Position numbers and translations under genes: made by a program. Below the pieces are notes generated by a model that was given only the letters and a program-made list of their open reading frames with translations, was not told the origin of the DNA and ran no database searches. Below, piece after piece: positions 7,302 through 15,807 of a DNA stretch of 64,000 nucleotides. The stretch is from Aquimarina aquimarini. Its GTDB lineage: Bacteria > Bacteroidota > Bacteroidia > Flavobacteriales > Flavobacteriaceae. The stretch covers positions 242,403 through 306,402 of the forward strand of contig NZ_OMKE01000039.1 in the NCBI RefSeq assembly GCF_900299535.1. Direction: 5' to 3'. Positions within the stretch are counted from its first letter, which is position 1. Each line of letters starts with the position of its first letter.

Positions 7302-9170
7302 ATGAAAATATATACCTTATTATTTTTGTCTTGTACATTTTCTCTATCCTTTGGCGCAGAAAATAAAATAGACTCATCTATAAAAGAAGTAACCGTATAC
7401 CTTGCAGGAGCACAAATAAAACGTACAGCAACAGTACATCTTATTCCAGGAACCAACGAAATCATATTACATGACCTATCATCAAATATTGATGAAAATA
7501 GTATTCAAATATCAGGCTTACAAAACACCTCTATTTTATCTCTAAATTTTGCCATCAATTATTTAGAAAAGAAAAAAGATTCTGAAAAAATCTTATTTCT
7601 AAAAACAAAATTAAAAACATTATTGAAAGAAAAAAATACACTGGACAACACTATAACTGGCTTACAGCAAGAGCAAAAACTTCTTAATAATAATCAAAAA
7701 ATAGGAAGTGATATCACTCCTATTTCATTAGAAAATATAAAAGAGATTTCCGCCTATTATCGAGAAAGGTCTATTATCATAGATAATAATATTTATACCA
7801 TTACTCAAAAAGTAAATGATCTGAATAATCAGGTACAAAAACTCAAAAACGAAATCAATAAATTAAATAATCATAACAAAGAAGAAAGAGGAGAAATTAG
7901 ACTAAAATTAGACGCTCCCATTACTTCTAAACTTAATCTAAAAATACAATATAATGTTACCAATGCTGGATGGTTCCCTATTTATGATATCAAATCAAAA
8001 AATATAAAAACCCCTCTTACTATTACCTACAAAGCAAATTTATATCAACAAACAGGAACCGATTGGCAAAATGTAGCTATCACTTTATCCACTGGAGACC
8101 CTAATATCAATAACCTGAAGCCAGATTTAAACCCTAAGTATTTAAACTTTACACATCATAGATATAAAAATAATTATAGAACGCAAAATCAAGGGTATAA
8201 ATACAATCCGATGATAAAAAGAGTTACTGGTGTTATTACAGACTCGCAAGGGCAACCTCTTCCTGGTGTTAACATTATTGAAAAAGGAACCAGTAATGGG
8301 ACTCAGACAGATTTTGATGGTAAATATAGTATCGTGATTCAAAAAGGTAAAGAACTTTCTTTTTCTTATATAGGGTTTACTAATACAACGGCTCCTATAC
8401 ACTCATCAATGATCAATATTCAATTAGAAGAAGACGAAGCACAATTAGACGAAGTGGTGATTACAGCACGTAGATCTTCATTAAATGGACGTATTAATGG
8501 TTTGTTTGCAAAAAAAGAAACAAAAAAAGAGTACAATCAAATTGTGGAGGCTAAAGAGCAAGGTATTATAAATACTCAATTTAAAATTAAGAAAAAATAT
8601 ACCATCAATTCCAATTCCGACATTACTGTAATTCAAATTGACAACTTTGATATGAAAGCTGATTACCAGTATTACGTAGCTCCAGAAGTTAATGAAAATG
8701 TATTCCTTACAGCAAAACTAGGAAGTTGGGAGCAATTTAATTTATTAGCAGGAGAAGCTAATATCTATTTTGAAGGCAGTTTTGCGGGAAAAACAAATAT
8801 TGATCCACTAGCTACTACAGATAGTATTACTGTCTCACTGGGTATTGATCCAAATATTATAGTTAAAAGAGAACAGCTCACTAATTTCAAAAACACTTCT
8901 TTTACAGGTAGTAATAGAATTATAAATAGCGGGTATAAAATTGAAATTAAAAATAATAAACAACATAAAATTCGTATTGCTATAGAGGATCGTATTCCTA
9001 TCTCTCAAAACAAAGAAATCAAGTTAGATAACATCGATACAGGAAACTCCTTGTATAATAACAAGACAGGAATGATGACATGGAAACTAGATATTGCACC
9101 AAACCAAAAAGAAGAAAAGAAATTTTCTTATCAGGTTAAATATCCAAAAAACCGTTATATCAATCTCTAA
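7302..9170 (+). CDS. MuiA-family (DUF4140/DUF4139) exported protein with inserted carboxypeptidase-regulatory-like domain
   Basis: 622 residues with an N-terminal signal peptide (YTLLFLSCTFSLSFG). Order: DUF4140-like beta domain (VTVYLAGAQIKR, about residues 20-100); a coiled coil rich in Lys, Leu and Asn (about 100-200); then DUF4139, with the marker YNVTNAGWFPIYDI. DUF4139 is interrupted at about 305-395 by a CarboxypepD_reg-like module (GVITDSQGQPLPGVNIIEKG, then FDGKYSI and LDEVVITARR) of the kind found at the N-terminus of TonB-dependent receptors. This insertion is known in Bacteroidota members. MuiA was named for mucoidy inhibition, but the mechanism is unknown. The start is chosen by signal peptide and promoter position. 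Confidence 0.85.
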   Translation: MKIYTLLFLSCTFSLSFGAENKIDSSIKEVTVYLAGAQIKRTATVHLIPGTNEIILHDLSSNIDENSIQISGLQNTSILSLNFAINYLEKKKDSEKILFLKTKLKTLLKEKNTLDNTITGLQQEQKLLNNNQKIGSDITPISLENIKEISAYYRERSIIIDNNIYTITQKVNDLNNQVQKLKNEINKLNNHNKEERGEIRLKLDAPITSKLNLKIQYNVTNAGWFPIYDIKSKNIKTPLTITYKANLYQQTGTDWQNVAITLSTGDPNINNLKPDLNPKYLNFTHHRYKNNYRTQNQGYKYNPMIKRVTGVITDSQGQPLPGVNIIEKGTSNGTQTDFDGKYSIVIQKGKELSFSYIGFTNTTAPIHSSMINIQLEEDEAQLDEVVITARRSSLNGRINGLFAKKETKKEYNQIVEAKEQGIINTQFKIKKKYTINSNSDITVIQIDNFDMKADYQYYVAPEVNENVFLTAKLGSWEQFNLLAGEANIYFEGSFAGKTNIDPLATTDSITVSLGIDPNIIVKREQLTNFKNTSFTGSNRIINSGYKIEIKNNKQHKIRIAIEDRIPISQNKEIKLDNIDTGNSLYNNKTGMMTWKLDIAPNQKEEKKFSYQVKYPKNRYINL

Positions 9171-9577
9171 CGTTGAAACGTAAACCGAAAACCATCTTTA
9201 AATTGCTCATCAATGCTAAATTCATTGGCTGTAATCTCAAAATTACCCAGGTTTCTATCATTGATGAGTAATTCTTTGTTTCCATGAACCTCTATAATAG
9301 AATAAGAATATATTCCTGTAGGTAAAAGATCACCTGTAGAAGAACTTGTCATATCGTTATTGGTGATTTCTACCTTTTTATTAGATTCATCAAAGACCCA
9401 TACAATAATTCCTTTTTCAAAATCCTCATTTACACCAATAAACCCTCCTGTAACATTAGATAAATTCCATGTTCCTTGTAATCCTGATGAATCGGGATTA
9501 GGATCAACAACAGTATCATCATCATCACTACAACCCATTACTACTAGTAAGAATATCAAACTAACTAAATATTTCAT
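9167..9577 (-). CDS. Lipocalin-like lipoprotein, 136 aa
   Basis: SPII signal with lipobox VVMGC followed by four Asp residues, a spacing typical of surface-directed Flavobacteriaceae lipoproteins. The mature part begins LQGTWNLSNVTGG, the classic opening of lipocalin-like lipoproteins (G-x-W near the start), then alternating strands ending FRFTFQR. Probably binds a small hydrophobic ligand or is structural; no specific function is known. Its stop codon overlaps the muiA stop by 4 bases (convergent pair). Confidence 0.75.
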   Translation of the reverse strand: MKYLVSLIFLLVVMGCSDDDDTVVDPNPDSSGLQGTWNLSNVTGGFIGVNEDFEKGIIVWVFDESNKKVEITNNDMTSSSTGDLLPTGIYSYSIIEVHGNKELLINDRNLGNFEITANEFSIDEQFKDGFRFTFQR

Positions 9578-9680
9578 CTTATATATATTTATAATTCTCT
9601 ATACTCTATAGATGAAGTACATATAGCATTCGTTGCGTGTATTAAATGTTAAATATTAAAAATAGATCTATACTTTCACG

Positions 9681-11129
9681 CTAGTTTAAAAGATTTAATG
9701 CAATATCCTCTATCTCATCAAGAAGTGCTTTAAGGTCTTCTTTTTGAGTCAACGGATTCATAATTGTAGTTCGTAAATAGCGATCCTCTTCTATCGTCGT
9801 CTGAACAATATAAAATTTACCAGATGCCACTAATTGCTTTCTAATAGCATTATTAAGAGCATTTATATTCTCAAGAGCTACTTTTATGTATCTAAAATTA
9901 ATAATATTAGCTTCAGGTGCATGTGCTAATTCAAAAGAAGGTCGTTCTTTGATCATTTCAGCAAAAACAGCGGCTTGATCATAAAGGCAGTCAATATTTT
10001 TTTCAAATACTTCTTCTCCGTAGGCTTTTAGAATGGTATATATCTTTATAGACATCATAAGCTTAGTACATTCAAACGTTCGTTTTCCAGAGTTATACCA
10101 TTCTCTGGTATGCTGTGAATCCCATAGATATTGCGCTTTTTGCGCAAAAGTTTGATACGCGTTTTCTTCTTTCTTAAAAATCAATGCTGTATTCAATGCT
10201 GGTGTCATCAGCATTTTATGAAAATCTATAACTACAGAATCTGCCTTTTCTATTCCTTTTGCCAGGTGCTGGTATTTTTTAGAAAACACTACTCCACCAC
10301 CATGAGCTCCATCTACATGAAACCATATGTTATGTTGGTTTGCAAAATCAGCAAGTGTTTCTAAGTCATCATATGATCCTGTTGCTGTAGAACATGCACA
10401 ACCCACAAGTGCTATAACACAAAACCCTTCTGATATTGCTTTATCATAATAATGATCTAGAAGTCTTGTATTCATCTTATAATTACTATCTACAGGGATT
10501 TTGATAATACCATCACTCCCCAACCCTATAATTCTAGCTGCTCTATCAATACAATAATGTGCTTCTTCAGAAACCAATACTGCTAATTTTTCTTTATGTC
10601 CATTTTCCCATACACTAGAAGGTGCAATCGCCCTACGAGCTGCTAATAATGCTGTAAGATTGGCTAATGTACCTCCAGATGTAAGAAAACCAGAACTTGG
10701 CATATCGAATCCAATTTTTCTTGCCAAAAGATCAGTTACAATCTTCTCTATCGCATTAGAAGCCATCCCCATTTCATACACTCCTGTACCATTACTTAAC
10801 ATATCCGACATCATTCCTGCCAATGAAGAGATTAATGCAGGCACGGCAACCTGATGGCCAATATATCTAGGGTGATGTACCTGAATAGAATGATCTAATA
10901 TATTTTTGAAAACATCTAATATATCAGAATCAGAAGAAAAATCATCTTGCCAATATGTCAATTCTTCTTCTGGATCTTTGTAAGCCAGGACAGGATGTTC
11001 TTTATCATTTTGTACTTTCTCTAAATGATCTGCTAATAAATCTACAACCTGATGCCCTATCTTCCTAAAATCTGTAGGGTCATACGCTTTTTCTAATATA
11101 TCTATTTTGGGTATGGTATTTTCTTGCAT
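9681..11129 (-). CDS. Group II PLP-dependent decarboxylase (aromatic amino acid / diaminobutyrate decarboxylase type)
   Basis: 482 residues. PLP features: SGGTLANLTAL (residues 151-161, phosphate contacts), His191 in EEAHYC (ring stacking), HVDGAHGGG with Asp273 (pyridine nitrogen), and the Schiff-base lysine Lys305 in DFHK. The HPRYIGHQVAVP segment is typical of the Pfam pyridoxal decarboxylase family, which includes aromatic-L-amino-acid, glutamate and 2,4-diaminobutyrate decarboxylases. The substrate cannot be assigned from sequence alone. It is divergent from a LysR regulator, which probably controls it through the shared 134-base intergenic region. Confidence 0.88.
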   Translation of the reverse strand: MQENTIPKIDILEKAYDPTDFRKIGHQVVDLLADHLEKVQNDKEHPVLAYKDPEEELTYWQDDFSSDSDILDVFKNILDHSIQVHHPRYIGHQVAVPALISSLAGMMSDMLSNGTGVYEMGMASNAIEKIVTDLLARKIGFDMPSSGFLTSGGTLANLTALLAARRAIAPSSVWENGHKEKLAVLVSEEAHYCIDRAARIIGLGSDGIIKIPVDSNYKMNTRLLDHYYDKAISEGFCVIALVGCACSTATGSYDDLETLADFANQHNIWFHVDGAHGGGVVFSKKYQHLAKGIEKADSVVIDFHKMLMTPALNTALIFKKEENAYQTFAQKAQYLWDSQHTREWYNSGKRTFECTKLMMSIKIYTILKAYGEEVFEKNIDCLYDQAAVFAEMIKERPSFELAHAPEANIINFRYIKVALENINALNNAIRKQLVASGKFYIVQTTIEEDRYLRTTIMNPLTQKEDLKALLDEIEDIALNLLN

Positions 11130-11192
11130 CCTAATCTAATAATTAAGTGAGTATTCATTGATATAATCTATCAAATCAATAGTTATACAGGT

Positions 11193-11240
11193 ATCAAAAT
11201 TAGCTATCTCTATTTATAATAAAAAATACTTAATTTTGAT
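11193..11240. promoter_or_regulatory. Mirror-image divergent promoter / LysR operator candidate
   Basis: ATCAAAATTA (11193-11202) and TAATTTTGAT (11231-11240) are a perfect 10-bp inverted repeat. Each arm also contains TAATTTTG pointing outward, which fits a TAnnTTTG -7 box: one for the decarboxylase (minus) and one for the LysR gene (plus). It may be two promoters, an operator, or both. Confidence 0.5.
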
Positions 11241-11263
11241 TAATTAATGCTAAAAAATGATTA

Positions 11264-12145
11264 ATGAATATTCAACAGCTTAAAAGTGCAATCGTATTAT
11301 CAGAGAAATTAAACTTTAGTAGAGCTGCAGAAGAGCTTAATATTGTGCAACCCGCTCTAAGTAGGCAAATAAGGCAATTAGAAGAGAAAATTGGAGCAAT
11401 GCTTTTCAAAAGAGATAAGCGCAATGTCGAACTTACCTCAGCAGGTATTCATTTTATTAAAGAAACAAAAAAGTTAATCACACAACTGGAAAAAATAAAA
11501 AAACAAACTGCAAATATTTATAATGGGCAAGCAGGTGAAATCACTATTGGATTTACCCATTCTATAATGCAAACAATCCTTCCTAAAATATTAAAAACTA
11601 TTAATCATCAAATTCCAGGCATAAAAACAATTCTGAAAGAGATGAACAATAGAGATCAATACCTAGCATTGCAACAAGATGAGCTAGATATTGGTTTTGC
11701 AACAAACCCTATGGTTCCGTTGAATCTAAAGAGTAAAGTTTTATACATTGATGATTTTGTCATACTACTACCACAAGATCATAGTATTACGAATACTAAC
11801 TATAAAGACGTTTCTGTGTTTGCAGGCGAAGAATTTATATTCCCATCAATGGCAGATGGCCCTAATTATGTACGTATTCTAGAAACCATATGTATTGATG
11901 CTGGCTTTGTACCAAAGGTTATTCATGAAACAGATTCTGCAAGTACAAGTTTCAGGCTCGTAGAAGCAGGATTAGGTATTTCTTTTGAGCCTGCCTCTTC
12001 TTTACGAGGTCATAAATTCCCTATAAGAACTATAGAATTAAGCAATATTAAACAAAAAGCAGAACTTACTATGCTATGGAACCCTAAAAGAGAATCAGAA
12101 TATCCCAAATTATTTGAATTACTCAAAAACTGGAGATCAGATTAA
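11264..12145 (+). CDS. LysR-family transcriptional regulator
   Basis: 293 residues, standard LTTR length. The winged HTH is at residues 1-60 (FSRAAEELNIVQPALSRQIR), followed by a linker helix and a periplasmic-binding-protein-like effector domain (GEITIGFTHS onward, about 90-290). The C-terminal domain shows the usual two-lobe pattern (LDIGFATNPM, VEAGLGISFEP). The divergent PLP decarboxylase is the most likely target, with the decarboxylase substrate or product as possible coinducer; that is inference from layout. It ends 12 bases from the convergent symporter gene. Confidence 0.93.
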   Translation: MNIQQLKSAIVLSEKLNFSRAAEELNIVQPALSRQIRQLEEKIGAMLFKRDKRNVELTSAGIHFIKETKKLITQLEKIKKQTANIYNGQAGEITIGFTHSIMQTILPKILKTINHQIPGIKTILKEMNNRDQYLALQQDELDIGFATNPMVPLNLKSKVLYIDDFVILLPQDHSITNTNYKDVSVFAGEEFIFPSMADGPNYVRILETICIDAGFVPKVIHETDSASTSFRLVEAGLGISFEPASSLRGHKFPIRTIELSNIKQKAELTMLWNPKRESEYPKLFELLKNWRSD

Positions 12146-12157
12146 TTCTACAAAAGT

Positions 12158-13480
12158 TTAGCCTTTATATTCATCATCCCAATCTTTTATATCAGGTTCT
12201 CCTAATTTACCTACTGATTTTGCTACAATCATAGATACAGTAGCATCTCCTGTCACATTTACAGTAGTACGCAACATGTCTAGTGGTCTATCTATTGCAA
12301 AAATTAAAGCCAATCCAATAGGTAATTTATCTGATGGAAAACCAATCGCTTCTAATACAATAACCAACATCACCATTCCTGCACCAGGAACTGCTGCTGA
12401 TCCTATAGATGCTAAAAGTGCGGTTAATACTATAGTTATTTGGTTGCTAAAGGTTAATCCTTCTGGCCAAAGAACTTGCATAATGAATACAGAAGCTACT
12501 GCTTGATATAAGCTGGTTCCATCCATATTGATAGTTGCTCCAACTGGTAGTACAAAACTAGATACTTCTTTATCAACGCCTATATGCTCCTCTACTCGTT
12601 CCATTGTAACAGGTAGTGTCGCTGCACTAGAACTGGTAGAAAATGCTAATAATTGAGCGGGGCTAATTTGTTTTAAAAACCAAAACGGAGATTTCTTTGT
12701 AATTACAGCAACAAGAATGCAGTAAAACACAATCATCAATAACAGTCCAAATATTACTACACCTGCATATTTTAGTAATGCTAATAAAATATCTGGATCA
12801 TCAGAAGTTACCACAACATTAGCTAGTAATGCAAAAACAGCAAATGGTGCAGTAAGCATAATTAAATCTACCATTTTTAATACCACTTCATTAAGACTAT
12901 CAAAGAATTTCTTAAGAGGTTCTGATTGAGAAGGTTTTACCAATAACATACTGATTCCTAGAAATATTGAAAAGAATATTACTTGTAACATCATTTTATT
13001 ATCACTCATCGCCTTAATAGCGTTCTGAGGAACCATATCTACAATGAATTTTAAAGGGCCGCTATCCTTTTGTTTTCCTGCTTCAGCAATACGCTTAGAG
13101 ATGGTATCATTTCCAGCATATTCTGCTGTTAATTTTTCTATAGTTGCTTCTGTAATTCCGTCTCCAGGTTTGAAAGCATTTACCAAAAGTAATCCTATGG
13201 TAATCGCTACAACCGTAGTTAAAATATAAATAACAATGGTTCTTCCCCCGATTAATCTAAATTTTGAAATATCTTTTAAATCAGAAATACCTTTAATCAA
13301 AGAAGCCAAAATAAGAGGTACGGCAATCAATTTTAATAGATTTACGAAGATCGTACCAAATGGAGCTATCCAGTCTCCTGTTATTTCTTTTCCCCATGAA
13401 AATGTTGTCATCAAAAAACCGAATAATACACCTGATATCATCCCGATCATTATTTGCCAATGGAGTGCTAATTTTTTCAT
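12158..13480 (-). CDS. Dicarboxylate/amino acid:cation symporter (DAACS family)
   Basis: 440 residues, inner-membrane Na+ or H+ coupled uptake of glutamate, aspartate or C4-dicarboxylates. Family hallmarks: the serine-rich re-entrant hairpin FSTSSSAATLPVTM, the second hairpin with VPGAGMVML, the NMDGTSLY cation-site motif, and the late transport helix DRPLDMLRTTVNVTGD (Asp and Asn ligands). About eight transmembrane spans plus two hairpins are evident. The Asp in GDATVS fits aspartate/glutamate carriers, but the exact substrate is not settled. Monocistronic, upstream of the aroC terminator. Confidence 0.93.
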   Translation of the reverse strand: MKKLALHWQIMIGMISGVLFGFLMTTFSWGKEITGDWIAPFGTIFVNLLKLIAVPLILASLIKGISDLKDISKFRLIGGRTIVIYILTTVVAITIGLLLVNAFKPGDGITEATIEKLTAEYAGNDTISKRIAEAGKQKDSGPLKFIVDMVPQNAIKAMSDNKMMLQVIFFSIFLGISMLLVKPSQSEPLKKFFDSLNEVVLKMVDLIMLTAPFAVFALLANVVVTSDDPDILLALLKYAGVVIFGLLLMIVFYCILVAVITKKSPFWFLKQISPAQLLAFSTSSSAATLPVTMERVEEHIGVDKEVSSFVLPVGATINMDGTSLYQAVASVFIMQVLWPEGLTFSNQITIVLTALLASIGSAAVPGAGMVMLVIVLEAIGFPSDKLPIGLALIFAIDRPLDMLRTTVNVTGDATVSMIVAKSVGKLGEPDIKDWDDEYKG

Positions 13481-13529
13481 AAGGAATTATTTATTTTTTT
13501 AACAAAACAGCGTCGAAGATATAAATTAA

Positions 13530-13563
13530 AAATAAAAAAACGGCAACCTTATTAAGATTACCG
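13530..13563 (-). terminator. Terminator downstream of aroC
   Basis: On the minus strand CGGTAATCTT pairs with AAGGTTGCCG (two G-U pairs) around a short loop, followed by TTTTTTTATTTTT. Confidence 0.75.
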
Positions 13564-13589
13564 CAATTATTAACTTTTATCTTTGTGAA

Positions 13590-14654
13590 TTATTTTTTAA
13601 TCGTTCTATTCATCAACCAATAATCTACCAATACTAAAGCTGCCATAGCTTCTACTATAGGTACAGCCCTAGGCACAACACAAGGGTCATGTCTTCCTTT
13701 TCCCTGCATAGTTACTATATTCCCATCTTTATCAATAGTTTCCTGATCTTGCATAATCGTAGCAACAGGTTTAAACGCTACATTAAAATAAATATCCATA
13801 CCATTAGAGATTCCACCTTGTATCCCGCCAGAAAGATTGGTTTTTGTAGTACCATCGGTATTAAATAAATCATTATGTTGACTACCTTTTAATACAGCAC
13901 CCTCAAAACCACTTCCGTATTCAAATCCTTTTACAGCATTAATTGATAACATTGCTTTACCTAATTCTGCATGTAACTTATCAAAAGCAGGTTCACCTAA
14001 ACCTACGGGTGCTCCAGAAATTACACAACTTACAATTCCTCCAACAGTATCTCCTTCTTTTCTTATCTGTTTGATGTATGCCTCCATTTTATCAGCAACC
14101 TCATTATCTGGACAACGTACTATATTACTTTCTGTTAATGATAGATCAAGTTCATTATATTTTTTATCTAATTTGATAGCACCTACACCACTTACATAAG
14201 CATCGAATTTTATATCTGACAATACTTGTTTTGCAACGGCTCCTGCTACTACTCTACTTGCTGTTTCTCTAGCAGAAGAACGACCTCCTCCTCTATAATC
14301 CCTAACACCATACTTTTGATCATATGTATAATCTGCATGTGAAGGTCTGTATGAATCTTTAATATGTGAGTAATCTTTAGATTTCTGGTTTGCATTTTTT
14401 ATTGCAAAACCAATTGGAGTACCTGTTGTTACTCCTTCAAAAATACCTGAGTAAAACTCTACTGTATCTGGTTCTTTACGTTGTGTTACAATAGCAGATT
14501 GCCCGGGTTTACGACGGTTTAATTCTTTTTGAATCGCGTCAAAATCTAATTTTACGCCCGAAGGGCATCCATCAATAATTCCTCCAATTGCAACACCATG
14601 TGATTCTCCAAAAGTAGTTACCTTAAATAAGTTTCCAAATGTATTTCCTGCCAT
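13590..14654 (-). CDS. aroC: Chorismate synthase
   Basis: 354 residues. It converts 5-enolpyruvylshikimate-3-phosphate to chorismate using reduced FMN, the last common step of aromatic amino acid synthesis. Signatures: MAGNTFGNLFKVTTFGESHG at the N-terminus, RRKPGQS, the arginine/serine-rich RDYRGGGRSSARETASRVVAGA, and GGIQGGISNG. ATG at 14654 is chosen because it begins the family's conserved N-terminus and because a strong -7 box (14670-14677) overlaps the upstream alternative start at 14672. Complete, with its own promoter and terminator. Confidence 0.97.
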   Translation of the reverse strand: MAGNTFGNLFKVTTFGESHGVAIGGIIDGCPSGVKLDFDAIQKELNRRKPGQSAIVTQRKEPDTVEFYSGIFEGVTTGTPIGFAIKNANQKSKDYSHIKDSYRPSHADYTYDQKYGVRDYRGGGRSSARETASRVVAGAVAKQVLSDIKFDAYVSGVGAIKLDKKYNELDLSLTESNIVRCPDNEVADKMEAYIKQIRKEGDTVGGIVSCVISGAPVGLGEPAFDKLHAELGKAMLSINAVKGFEYGSGFEGAVLKGSQHNDLFNTDGTTKTNLSGGIQGGISNGMDIYFNVAFKPVATIMQDQETIDKDGNIVTMQGKGRHDPCVVPRAVPIVEAMAALVLVDYWLMNRTIKK

Positions 14655-14669
14655 ACATACAATTTTTAA

Positions 14670-14699
14670 CAAATGTAATTTTTAATCTTCAAAAACAAA
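14670..14699 (-). promoter_or_regulatory. Promoter of aroC
   Basis: Minus strand: TTTG (14696-14699), 18-base spacer, TACATTTG (14670-14677), a full match to the Bacteroidota consensus. The transcript would start about 8-10 bases before the aroC ATG. Confidence 0.65.
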
Positions 14700-14947
14700 G
14701 TAGTAATATGATATAAAAAATGATATTTTAACCCGAATTATACATTAAAACTTTATTAGTAAGCTATAAAATGTGATAAACATAACAAAATGATATAGTT
14801 TAAAAGAAATCTCTAGTTGTCAAAGGTCATTTATAGCTAGTTAATATGCGATACCAAATTAGTAATAACTACATAACAATATACTTACATCTTCTTAATA
14901 CATGATTCACAATAGGTATGTTACTTTGTATAACCATTGTATTTTGT

Positions 14948-15807
14948 ATGAAAAAACGTACTGTAGAGCTTGTTGTAATTTCAGATATCCATTTAGGCAC
15001 TTATGGATGTCATGCCAAAGAGCTTCTTAATTACTTGAATAGTATAAAACCACAAACCTTAATTCTTAATGGAGACATTATAGATATATGGCAATTTAGG
15101 AAACGATATTTTCCAAAATCGCATCTCAAAATTATCAAGAAGATCATTTCTTTTGCTTCAAAAGGAACCGAAGTTATATATATCACTGGTAATCACGATG
15201 AGATGTTACGTAAATTCAGTGATACTCAAATAGGAGATTTTAAATTAGTAGACAAATTAGTACTAGAACTGGATGGCAAAAAAGCTTGGTTTTTCATGGT
15301 GATGTTTTTGATACTTCTATTCAAAATGCAAAATGGTTAGCAAAACTTGGAGGATGGGGATATGATATGCTTATTCTCCTTAATCAGGGTATTAATTGGT
15401 GTTTGACACATATAGGAAAGGAAAAATTTTCTCTTTCAAAAAAAATAAAAAACAGTGTAAAAAAAGCAGTTAAATACATTAATGATTTTGAAGGTGTAGC
15501 GGCAGAATTAGCGGTTAAAAACAACTATCAATATGTAATCTGTGGTCATATCCACCAACCACAAATACGAAGATATAAAGATAAAAATGGCTCTTGTTTA
15601 TACCTTAATTCAGGCGATTGGATCGAGAATCTAACTTCATTAGAATATAATTCTGGTGATTGGAAGCTTATTTATTATGAAAAAGAAGCTTTGGAAGCTT
15701 ATCAAGATACTATTGAAGAACCTGAGAGTATCGAAACGGACCTTGAGACAATACATGCTTCTTTTTTGGTAGATCAAATAACTAATACCGCTATCAAGAA
15801 GCTTTAG
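14948..15807 (+). pseudogene. LpxH-like UDP-2,3-diacylglucosamine diphosphatase-type metallophosphoesterase, frameshifted
   Basis: The protein family runs through two frames that join at a T-run at 15290-15294. The first frame gives SDIHLG, GDIIDIWQFR and GNHDE (motifs I-III). Read through, it then goes out of frame as WFFMVMF. The next frame resumes HGDVFDTS and ends with GHIHQP and LNSGDW (motifs IV-V). One extra T, six instead of five, would restore WFFHGDVFD and one 286-residue protein. All metal ligands are present across the two pieces. The cause may be a true mutation, phase switching or a homopolymer sequencing error. ATG 14948 (MKKRTVELVV) fits the family start. The 3' end overlaps the convergent dehydrogenase gene by 14 bases. 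Confidence 0.8.
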
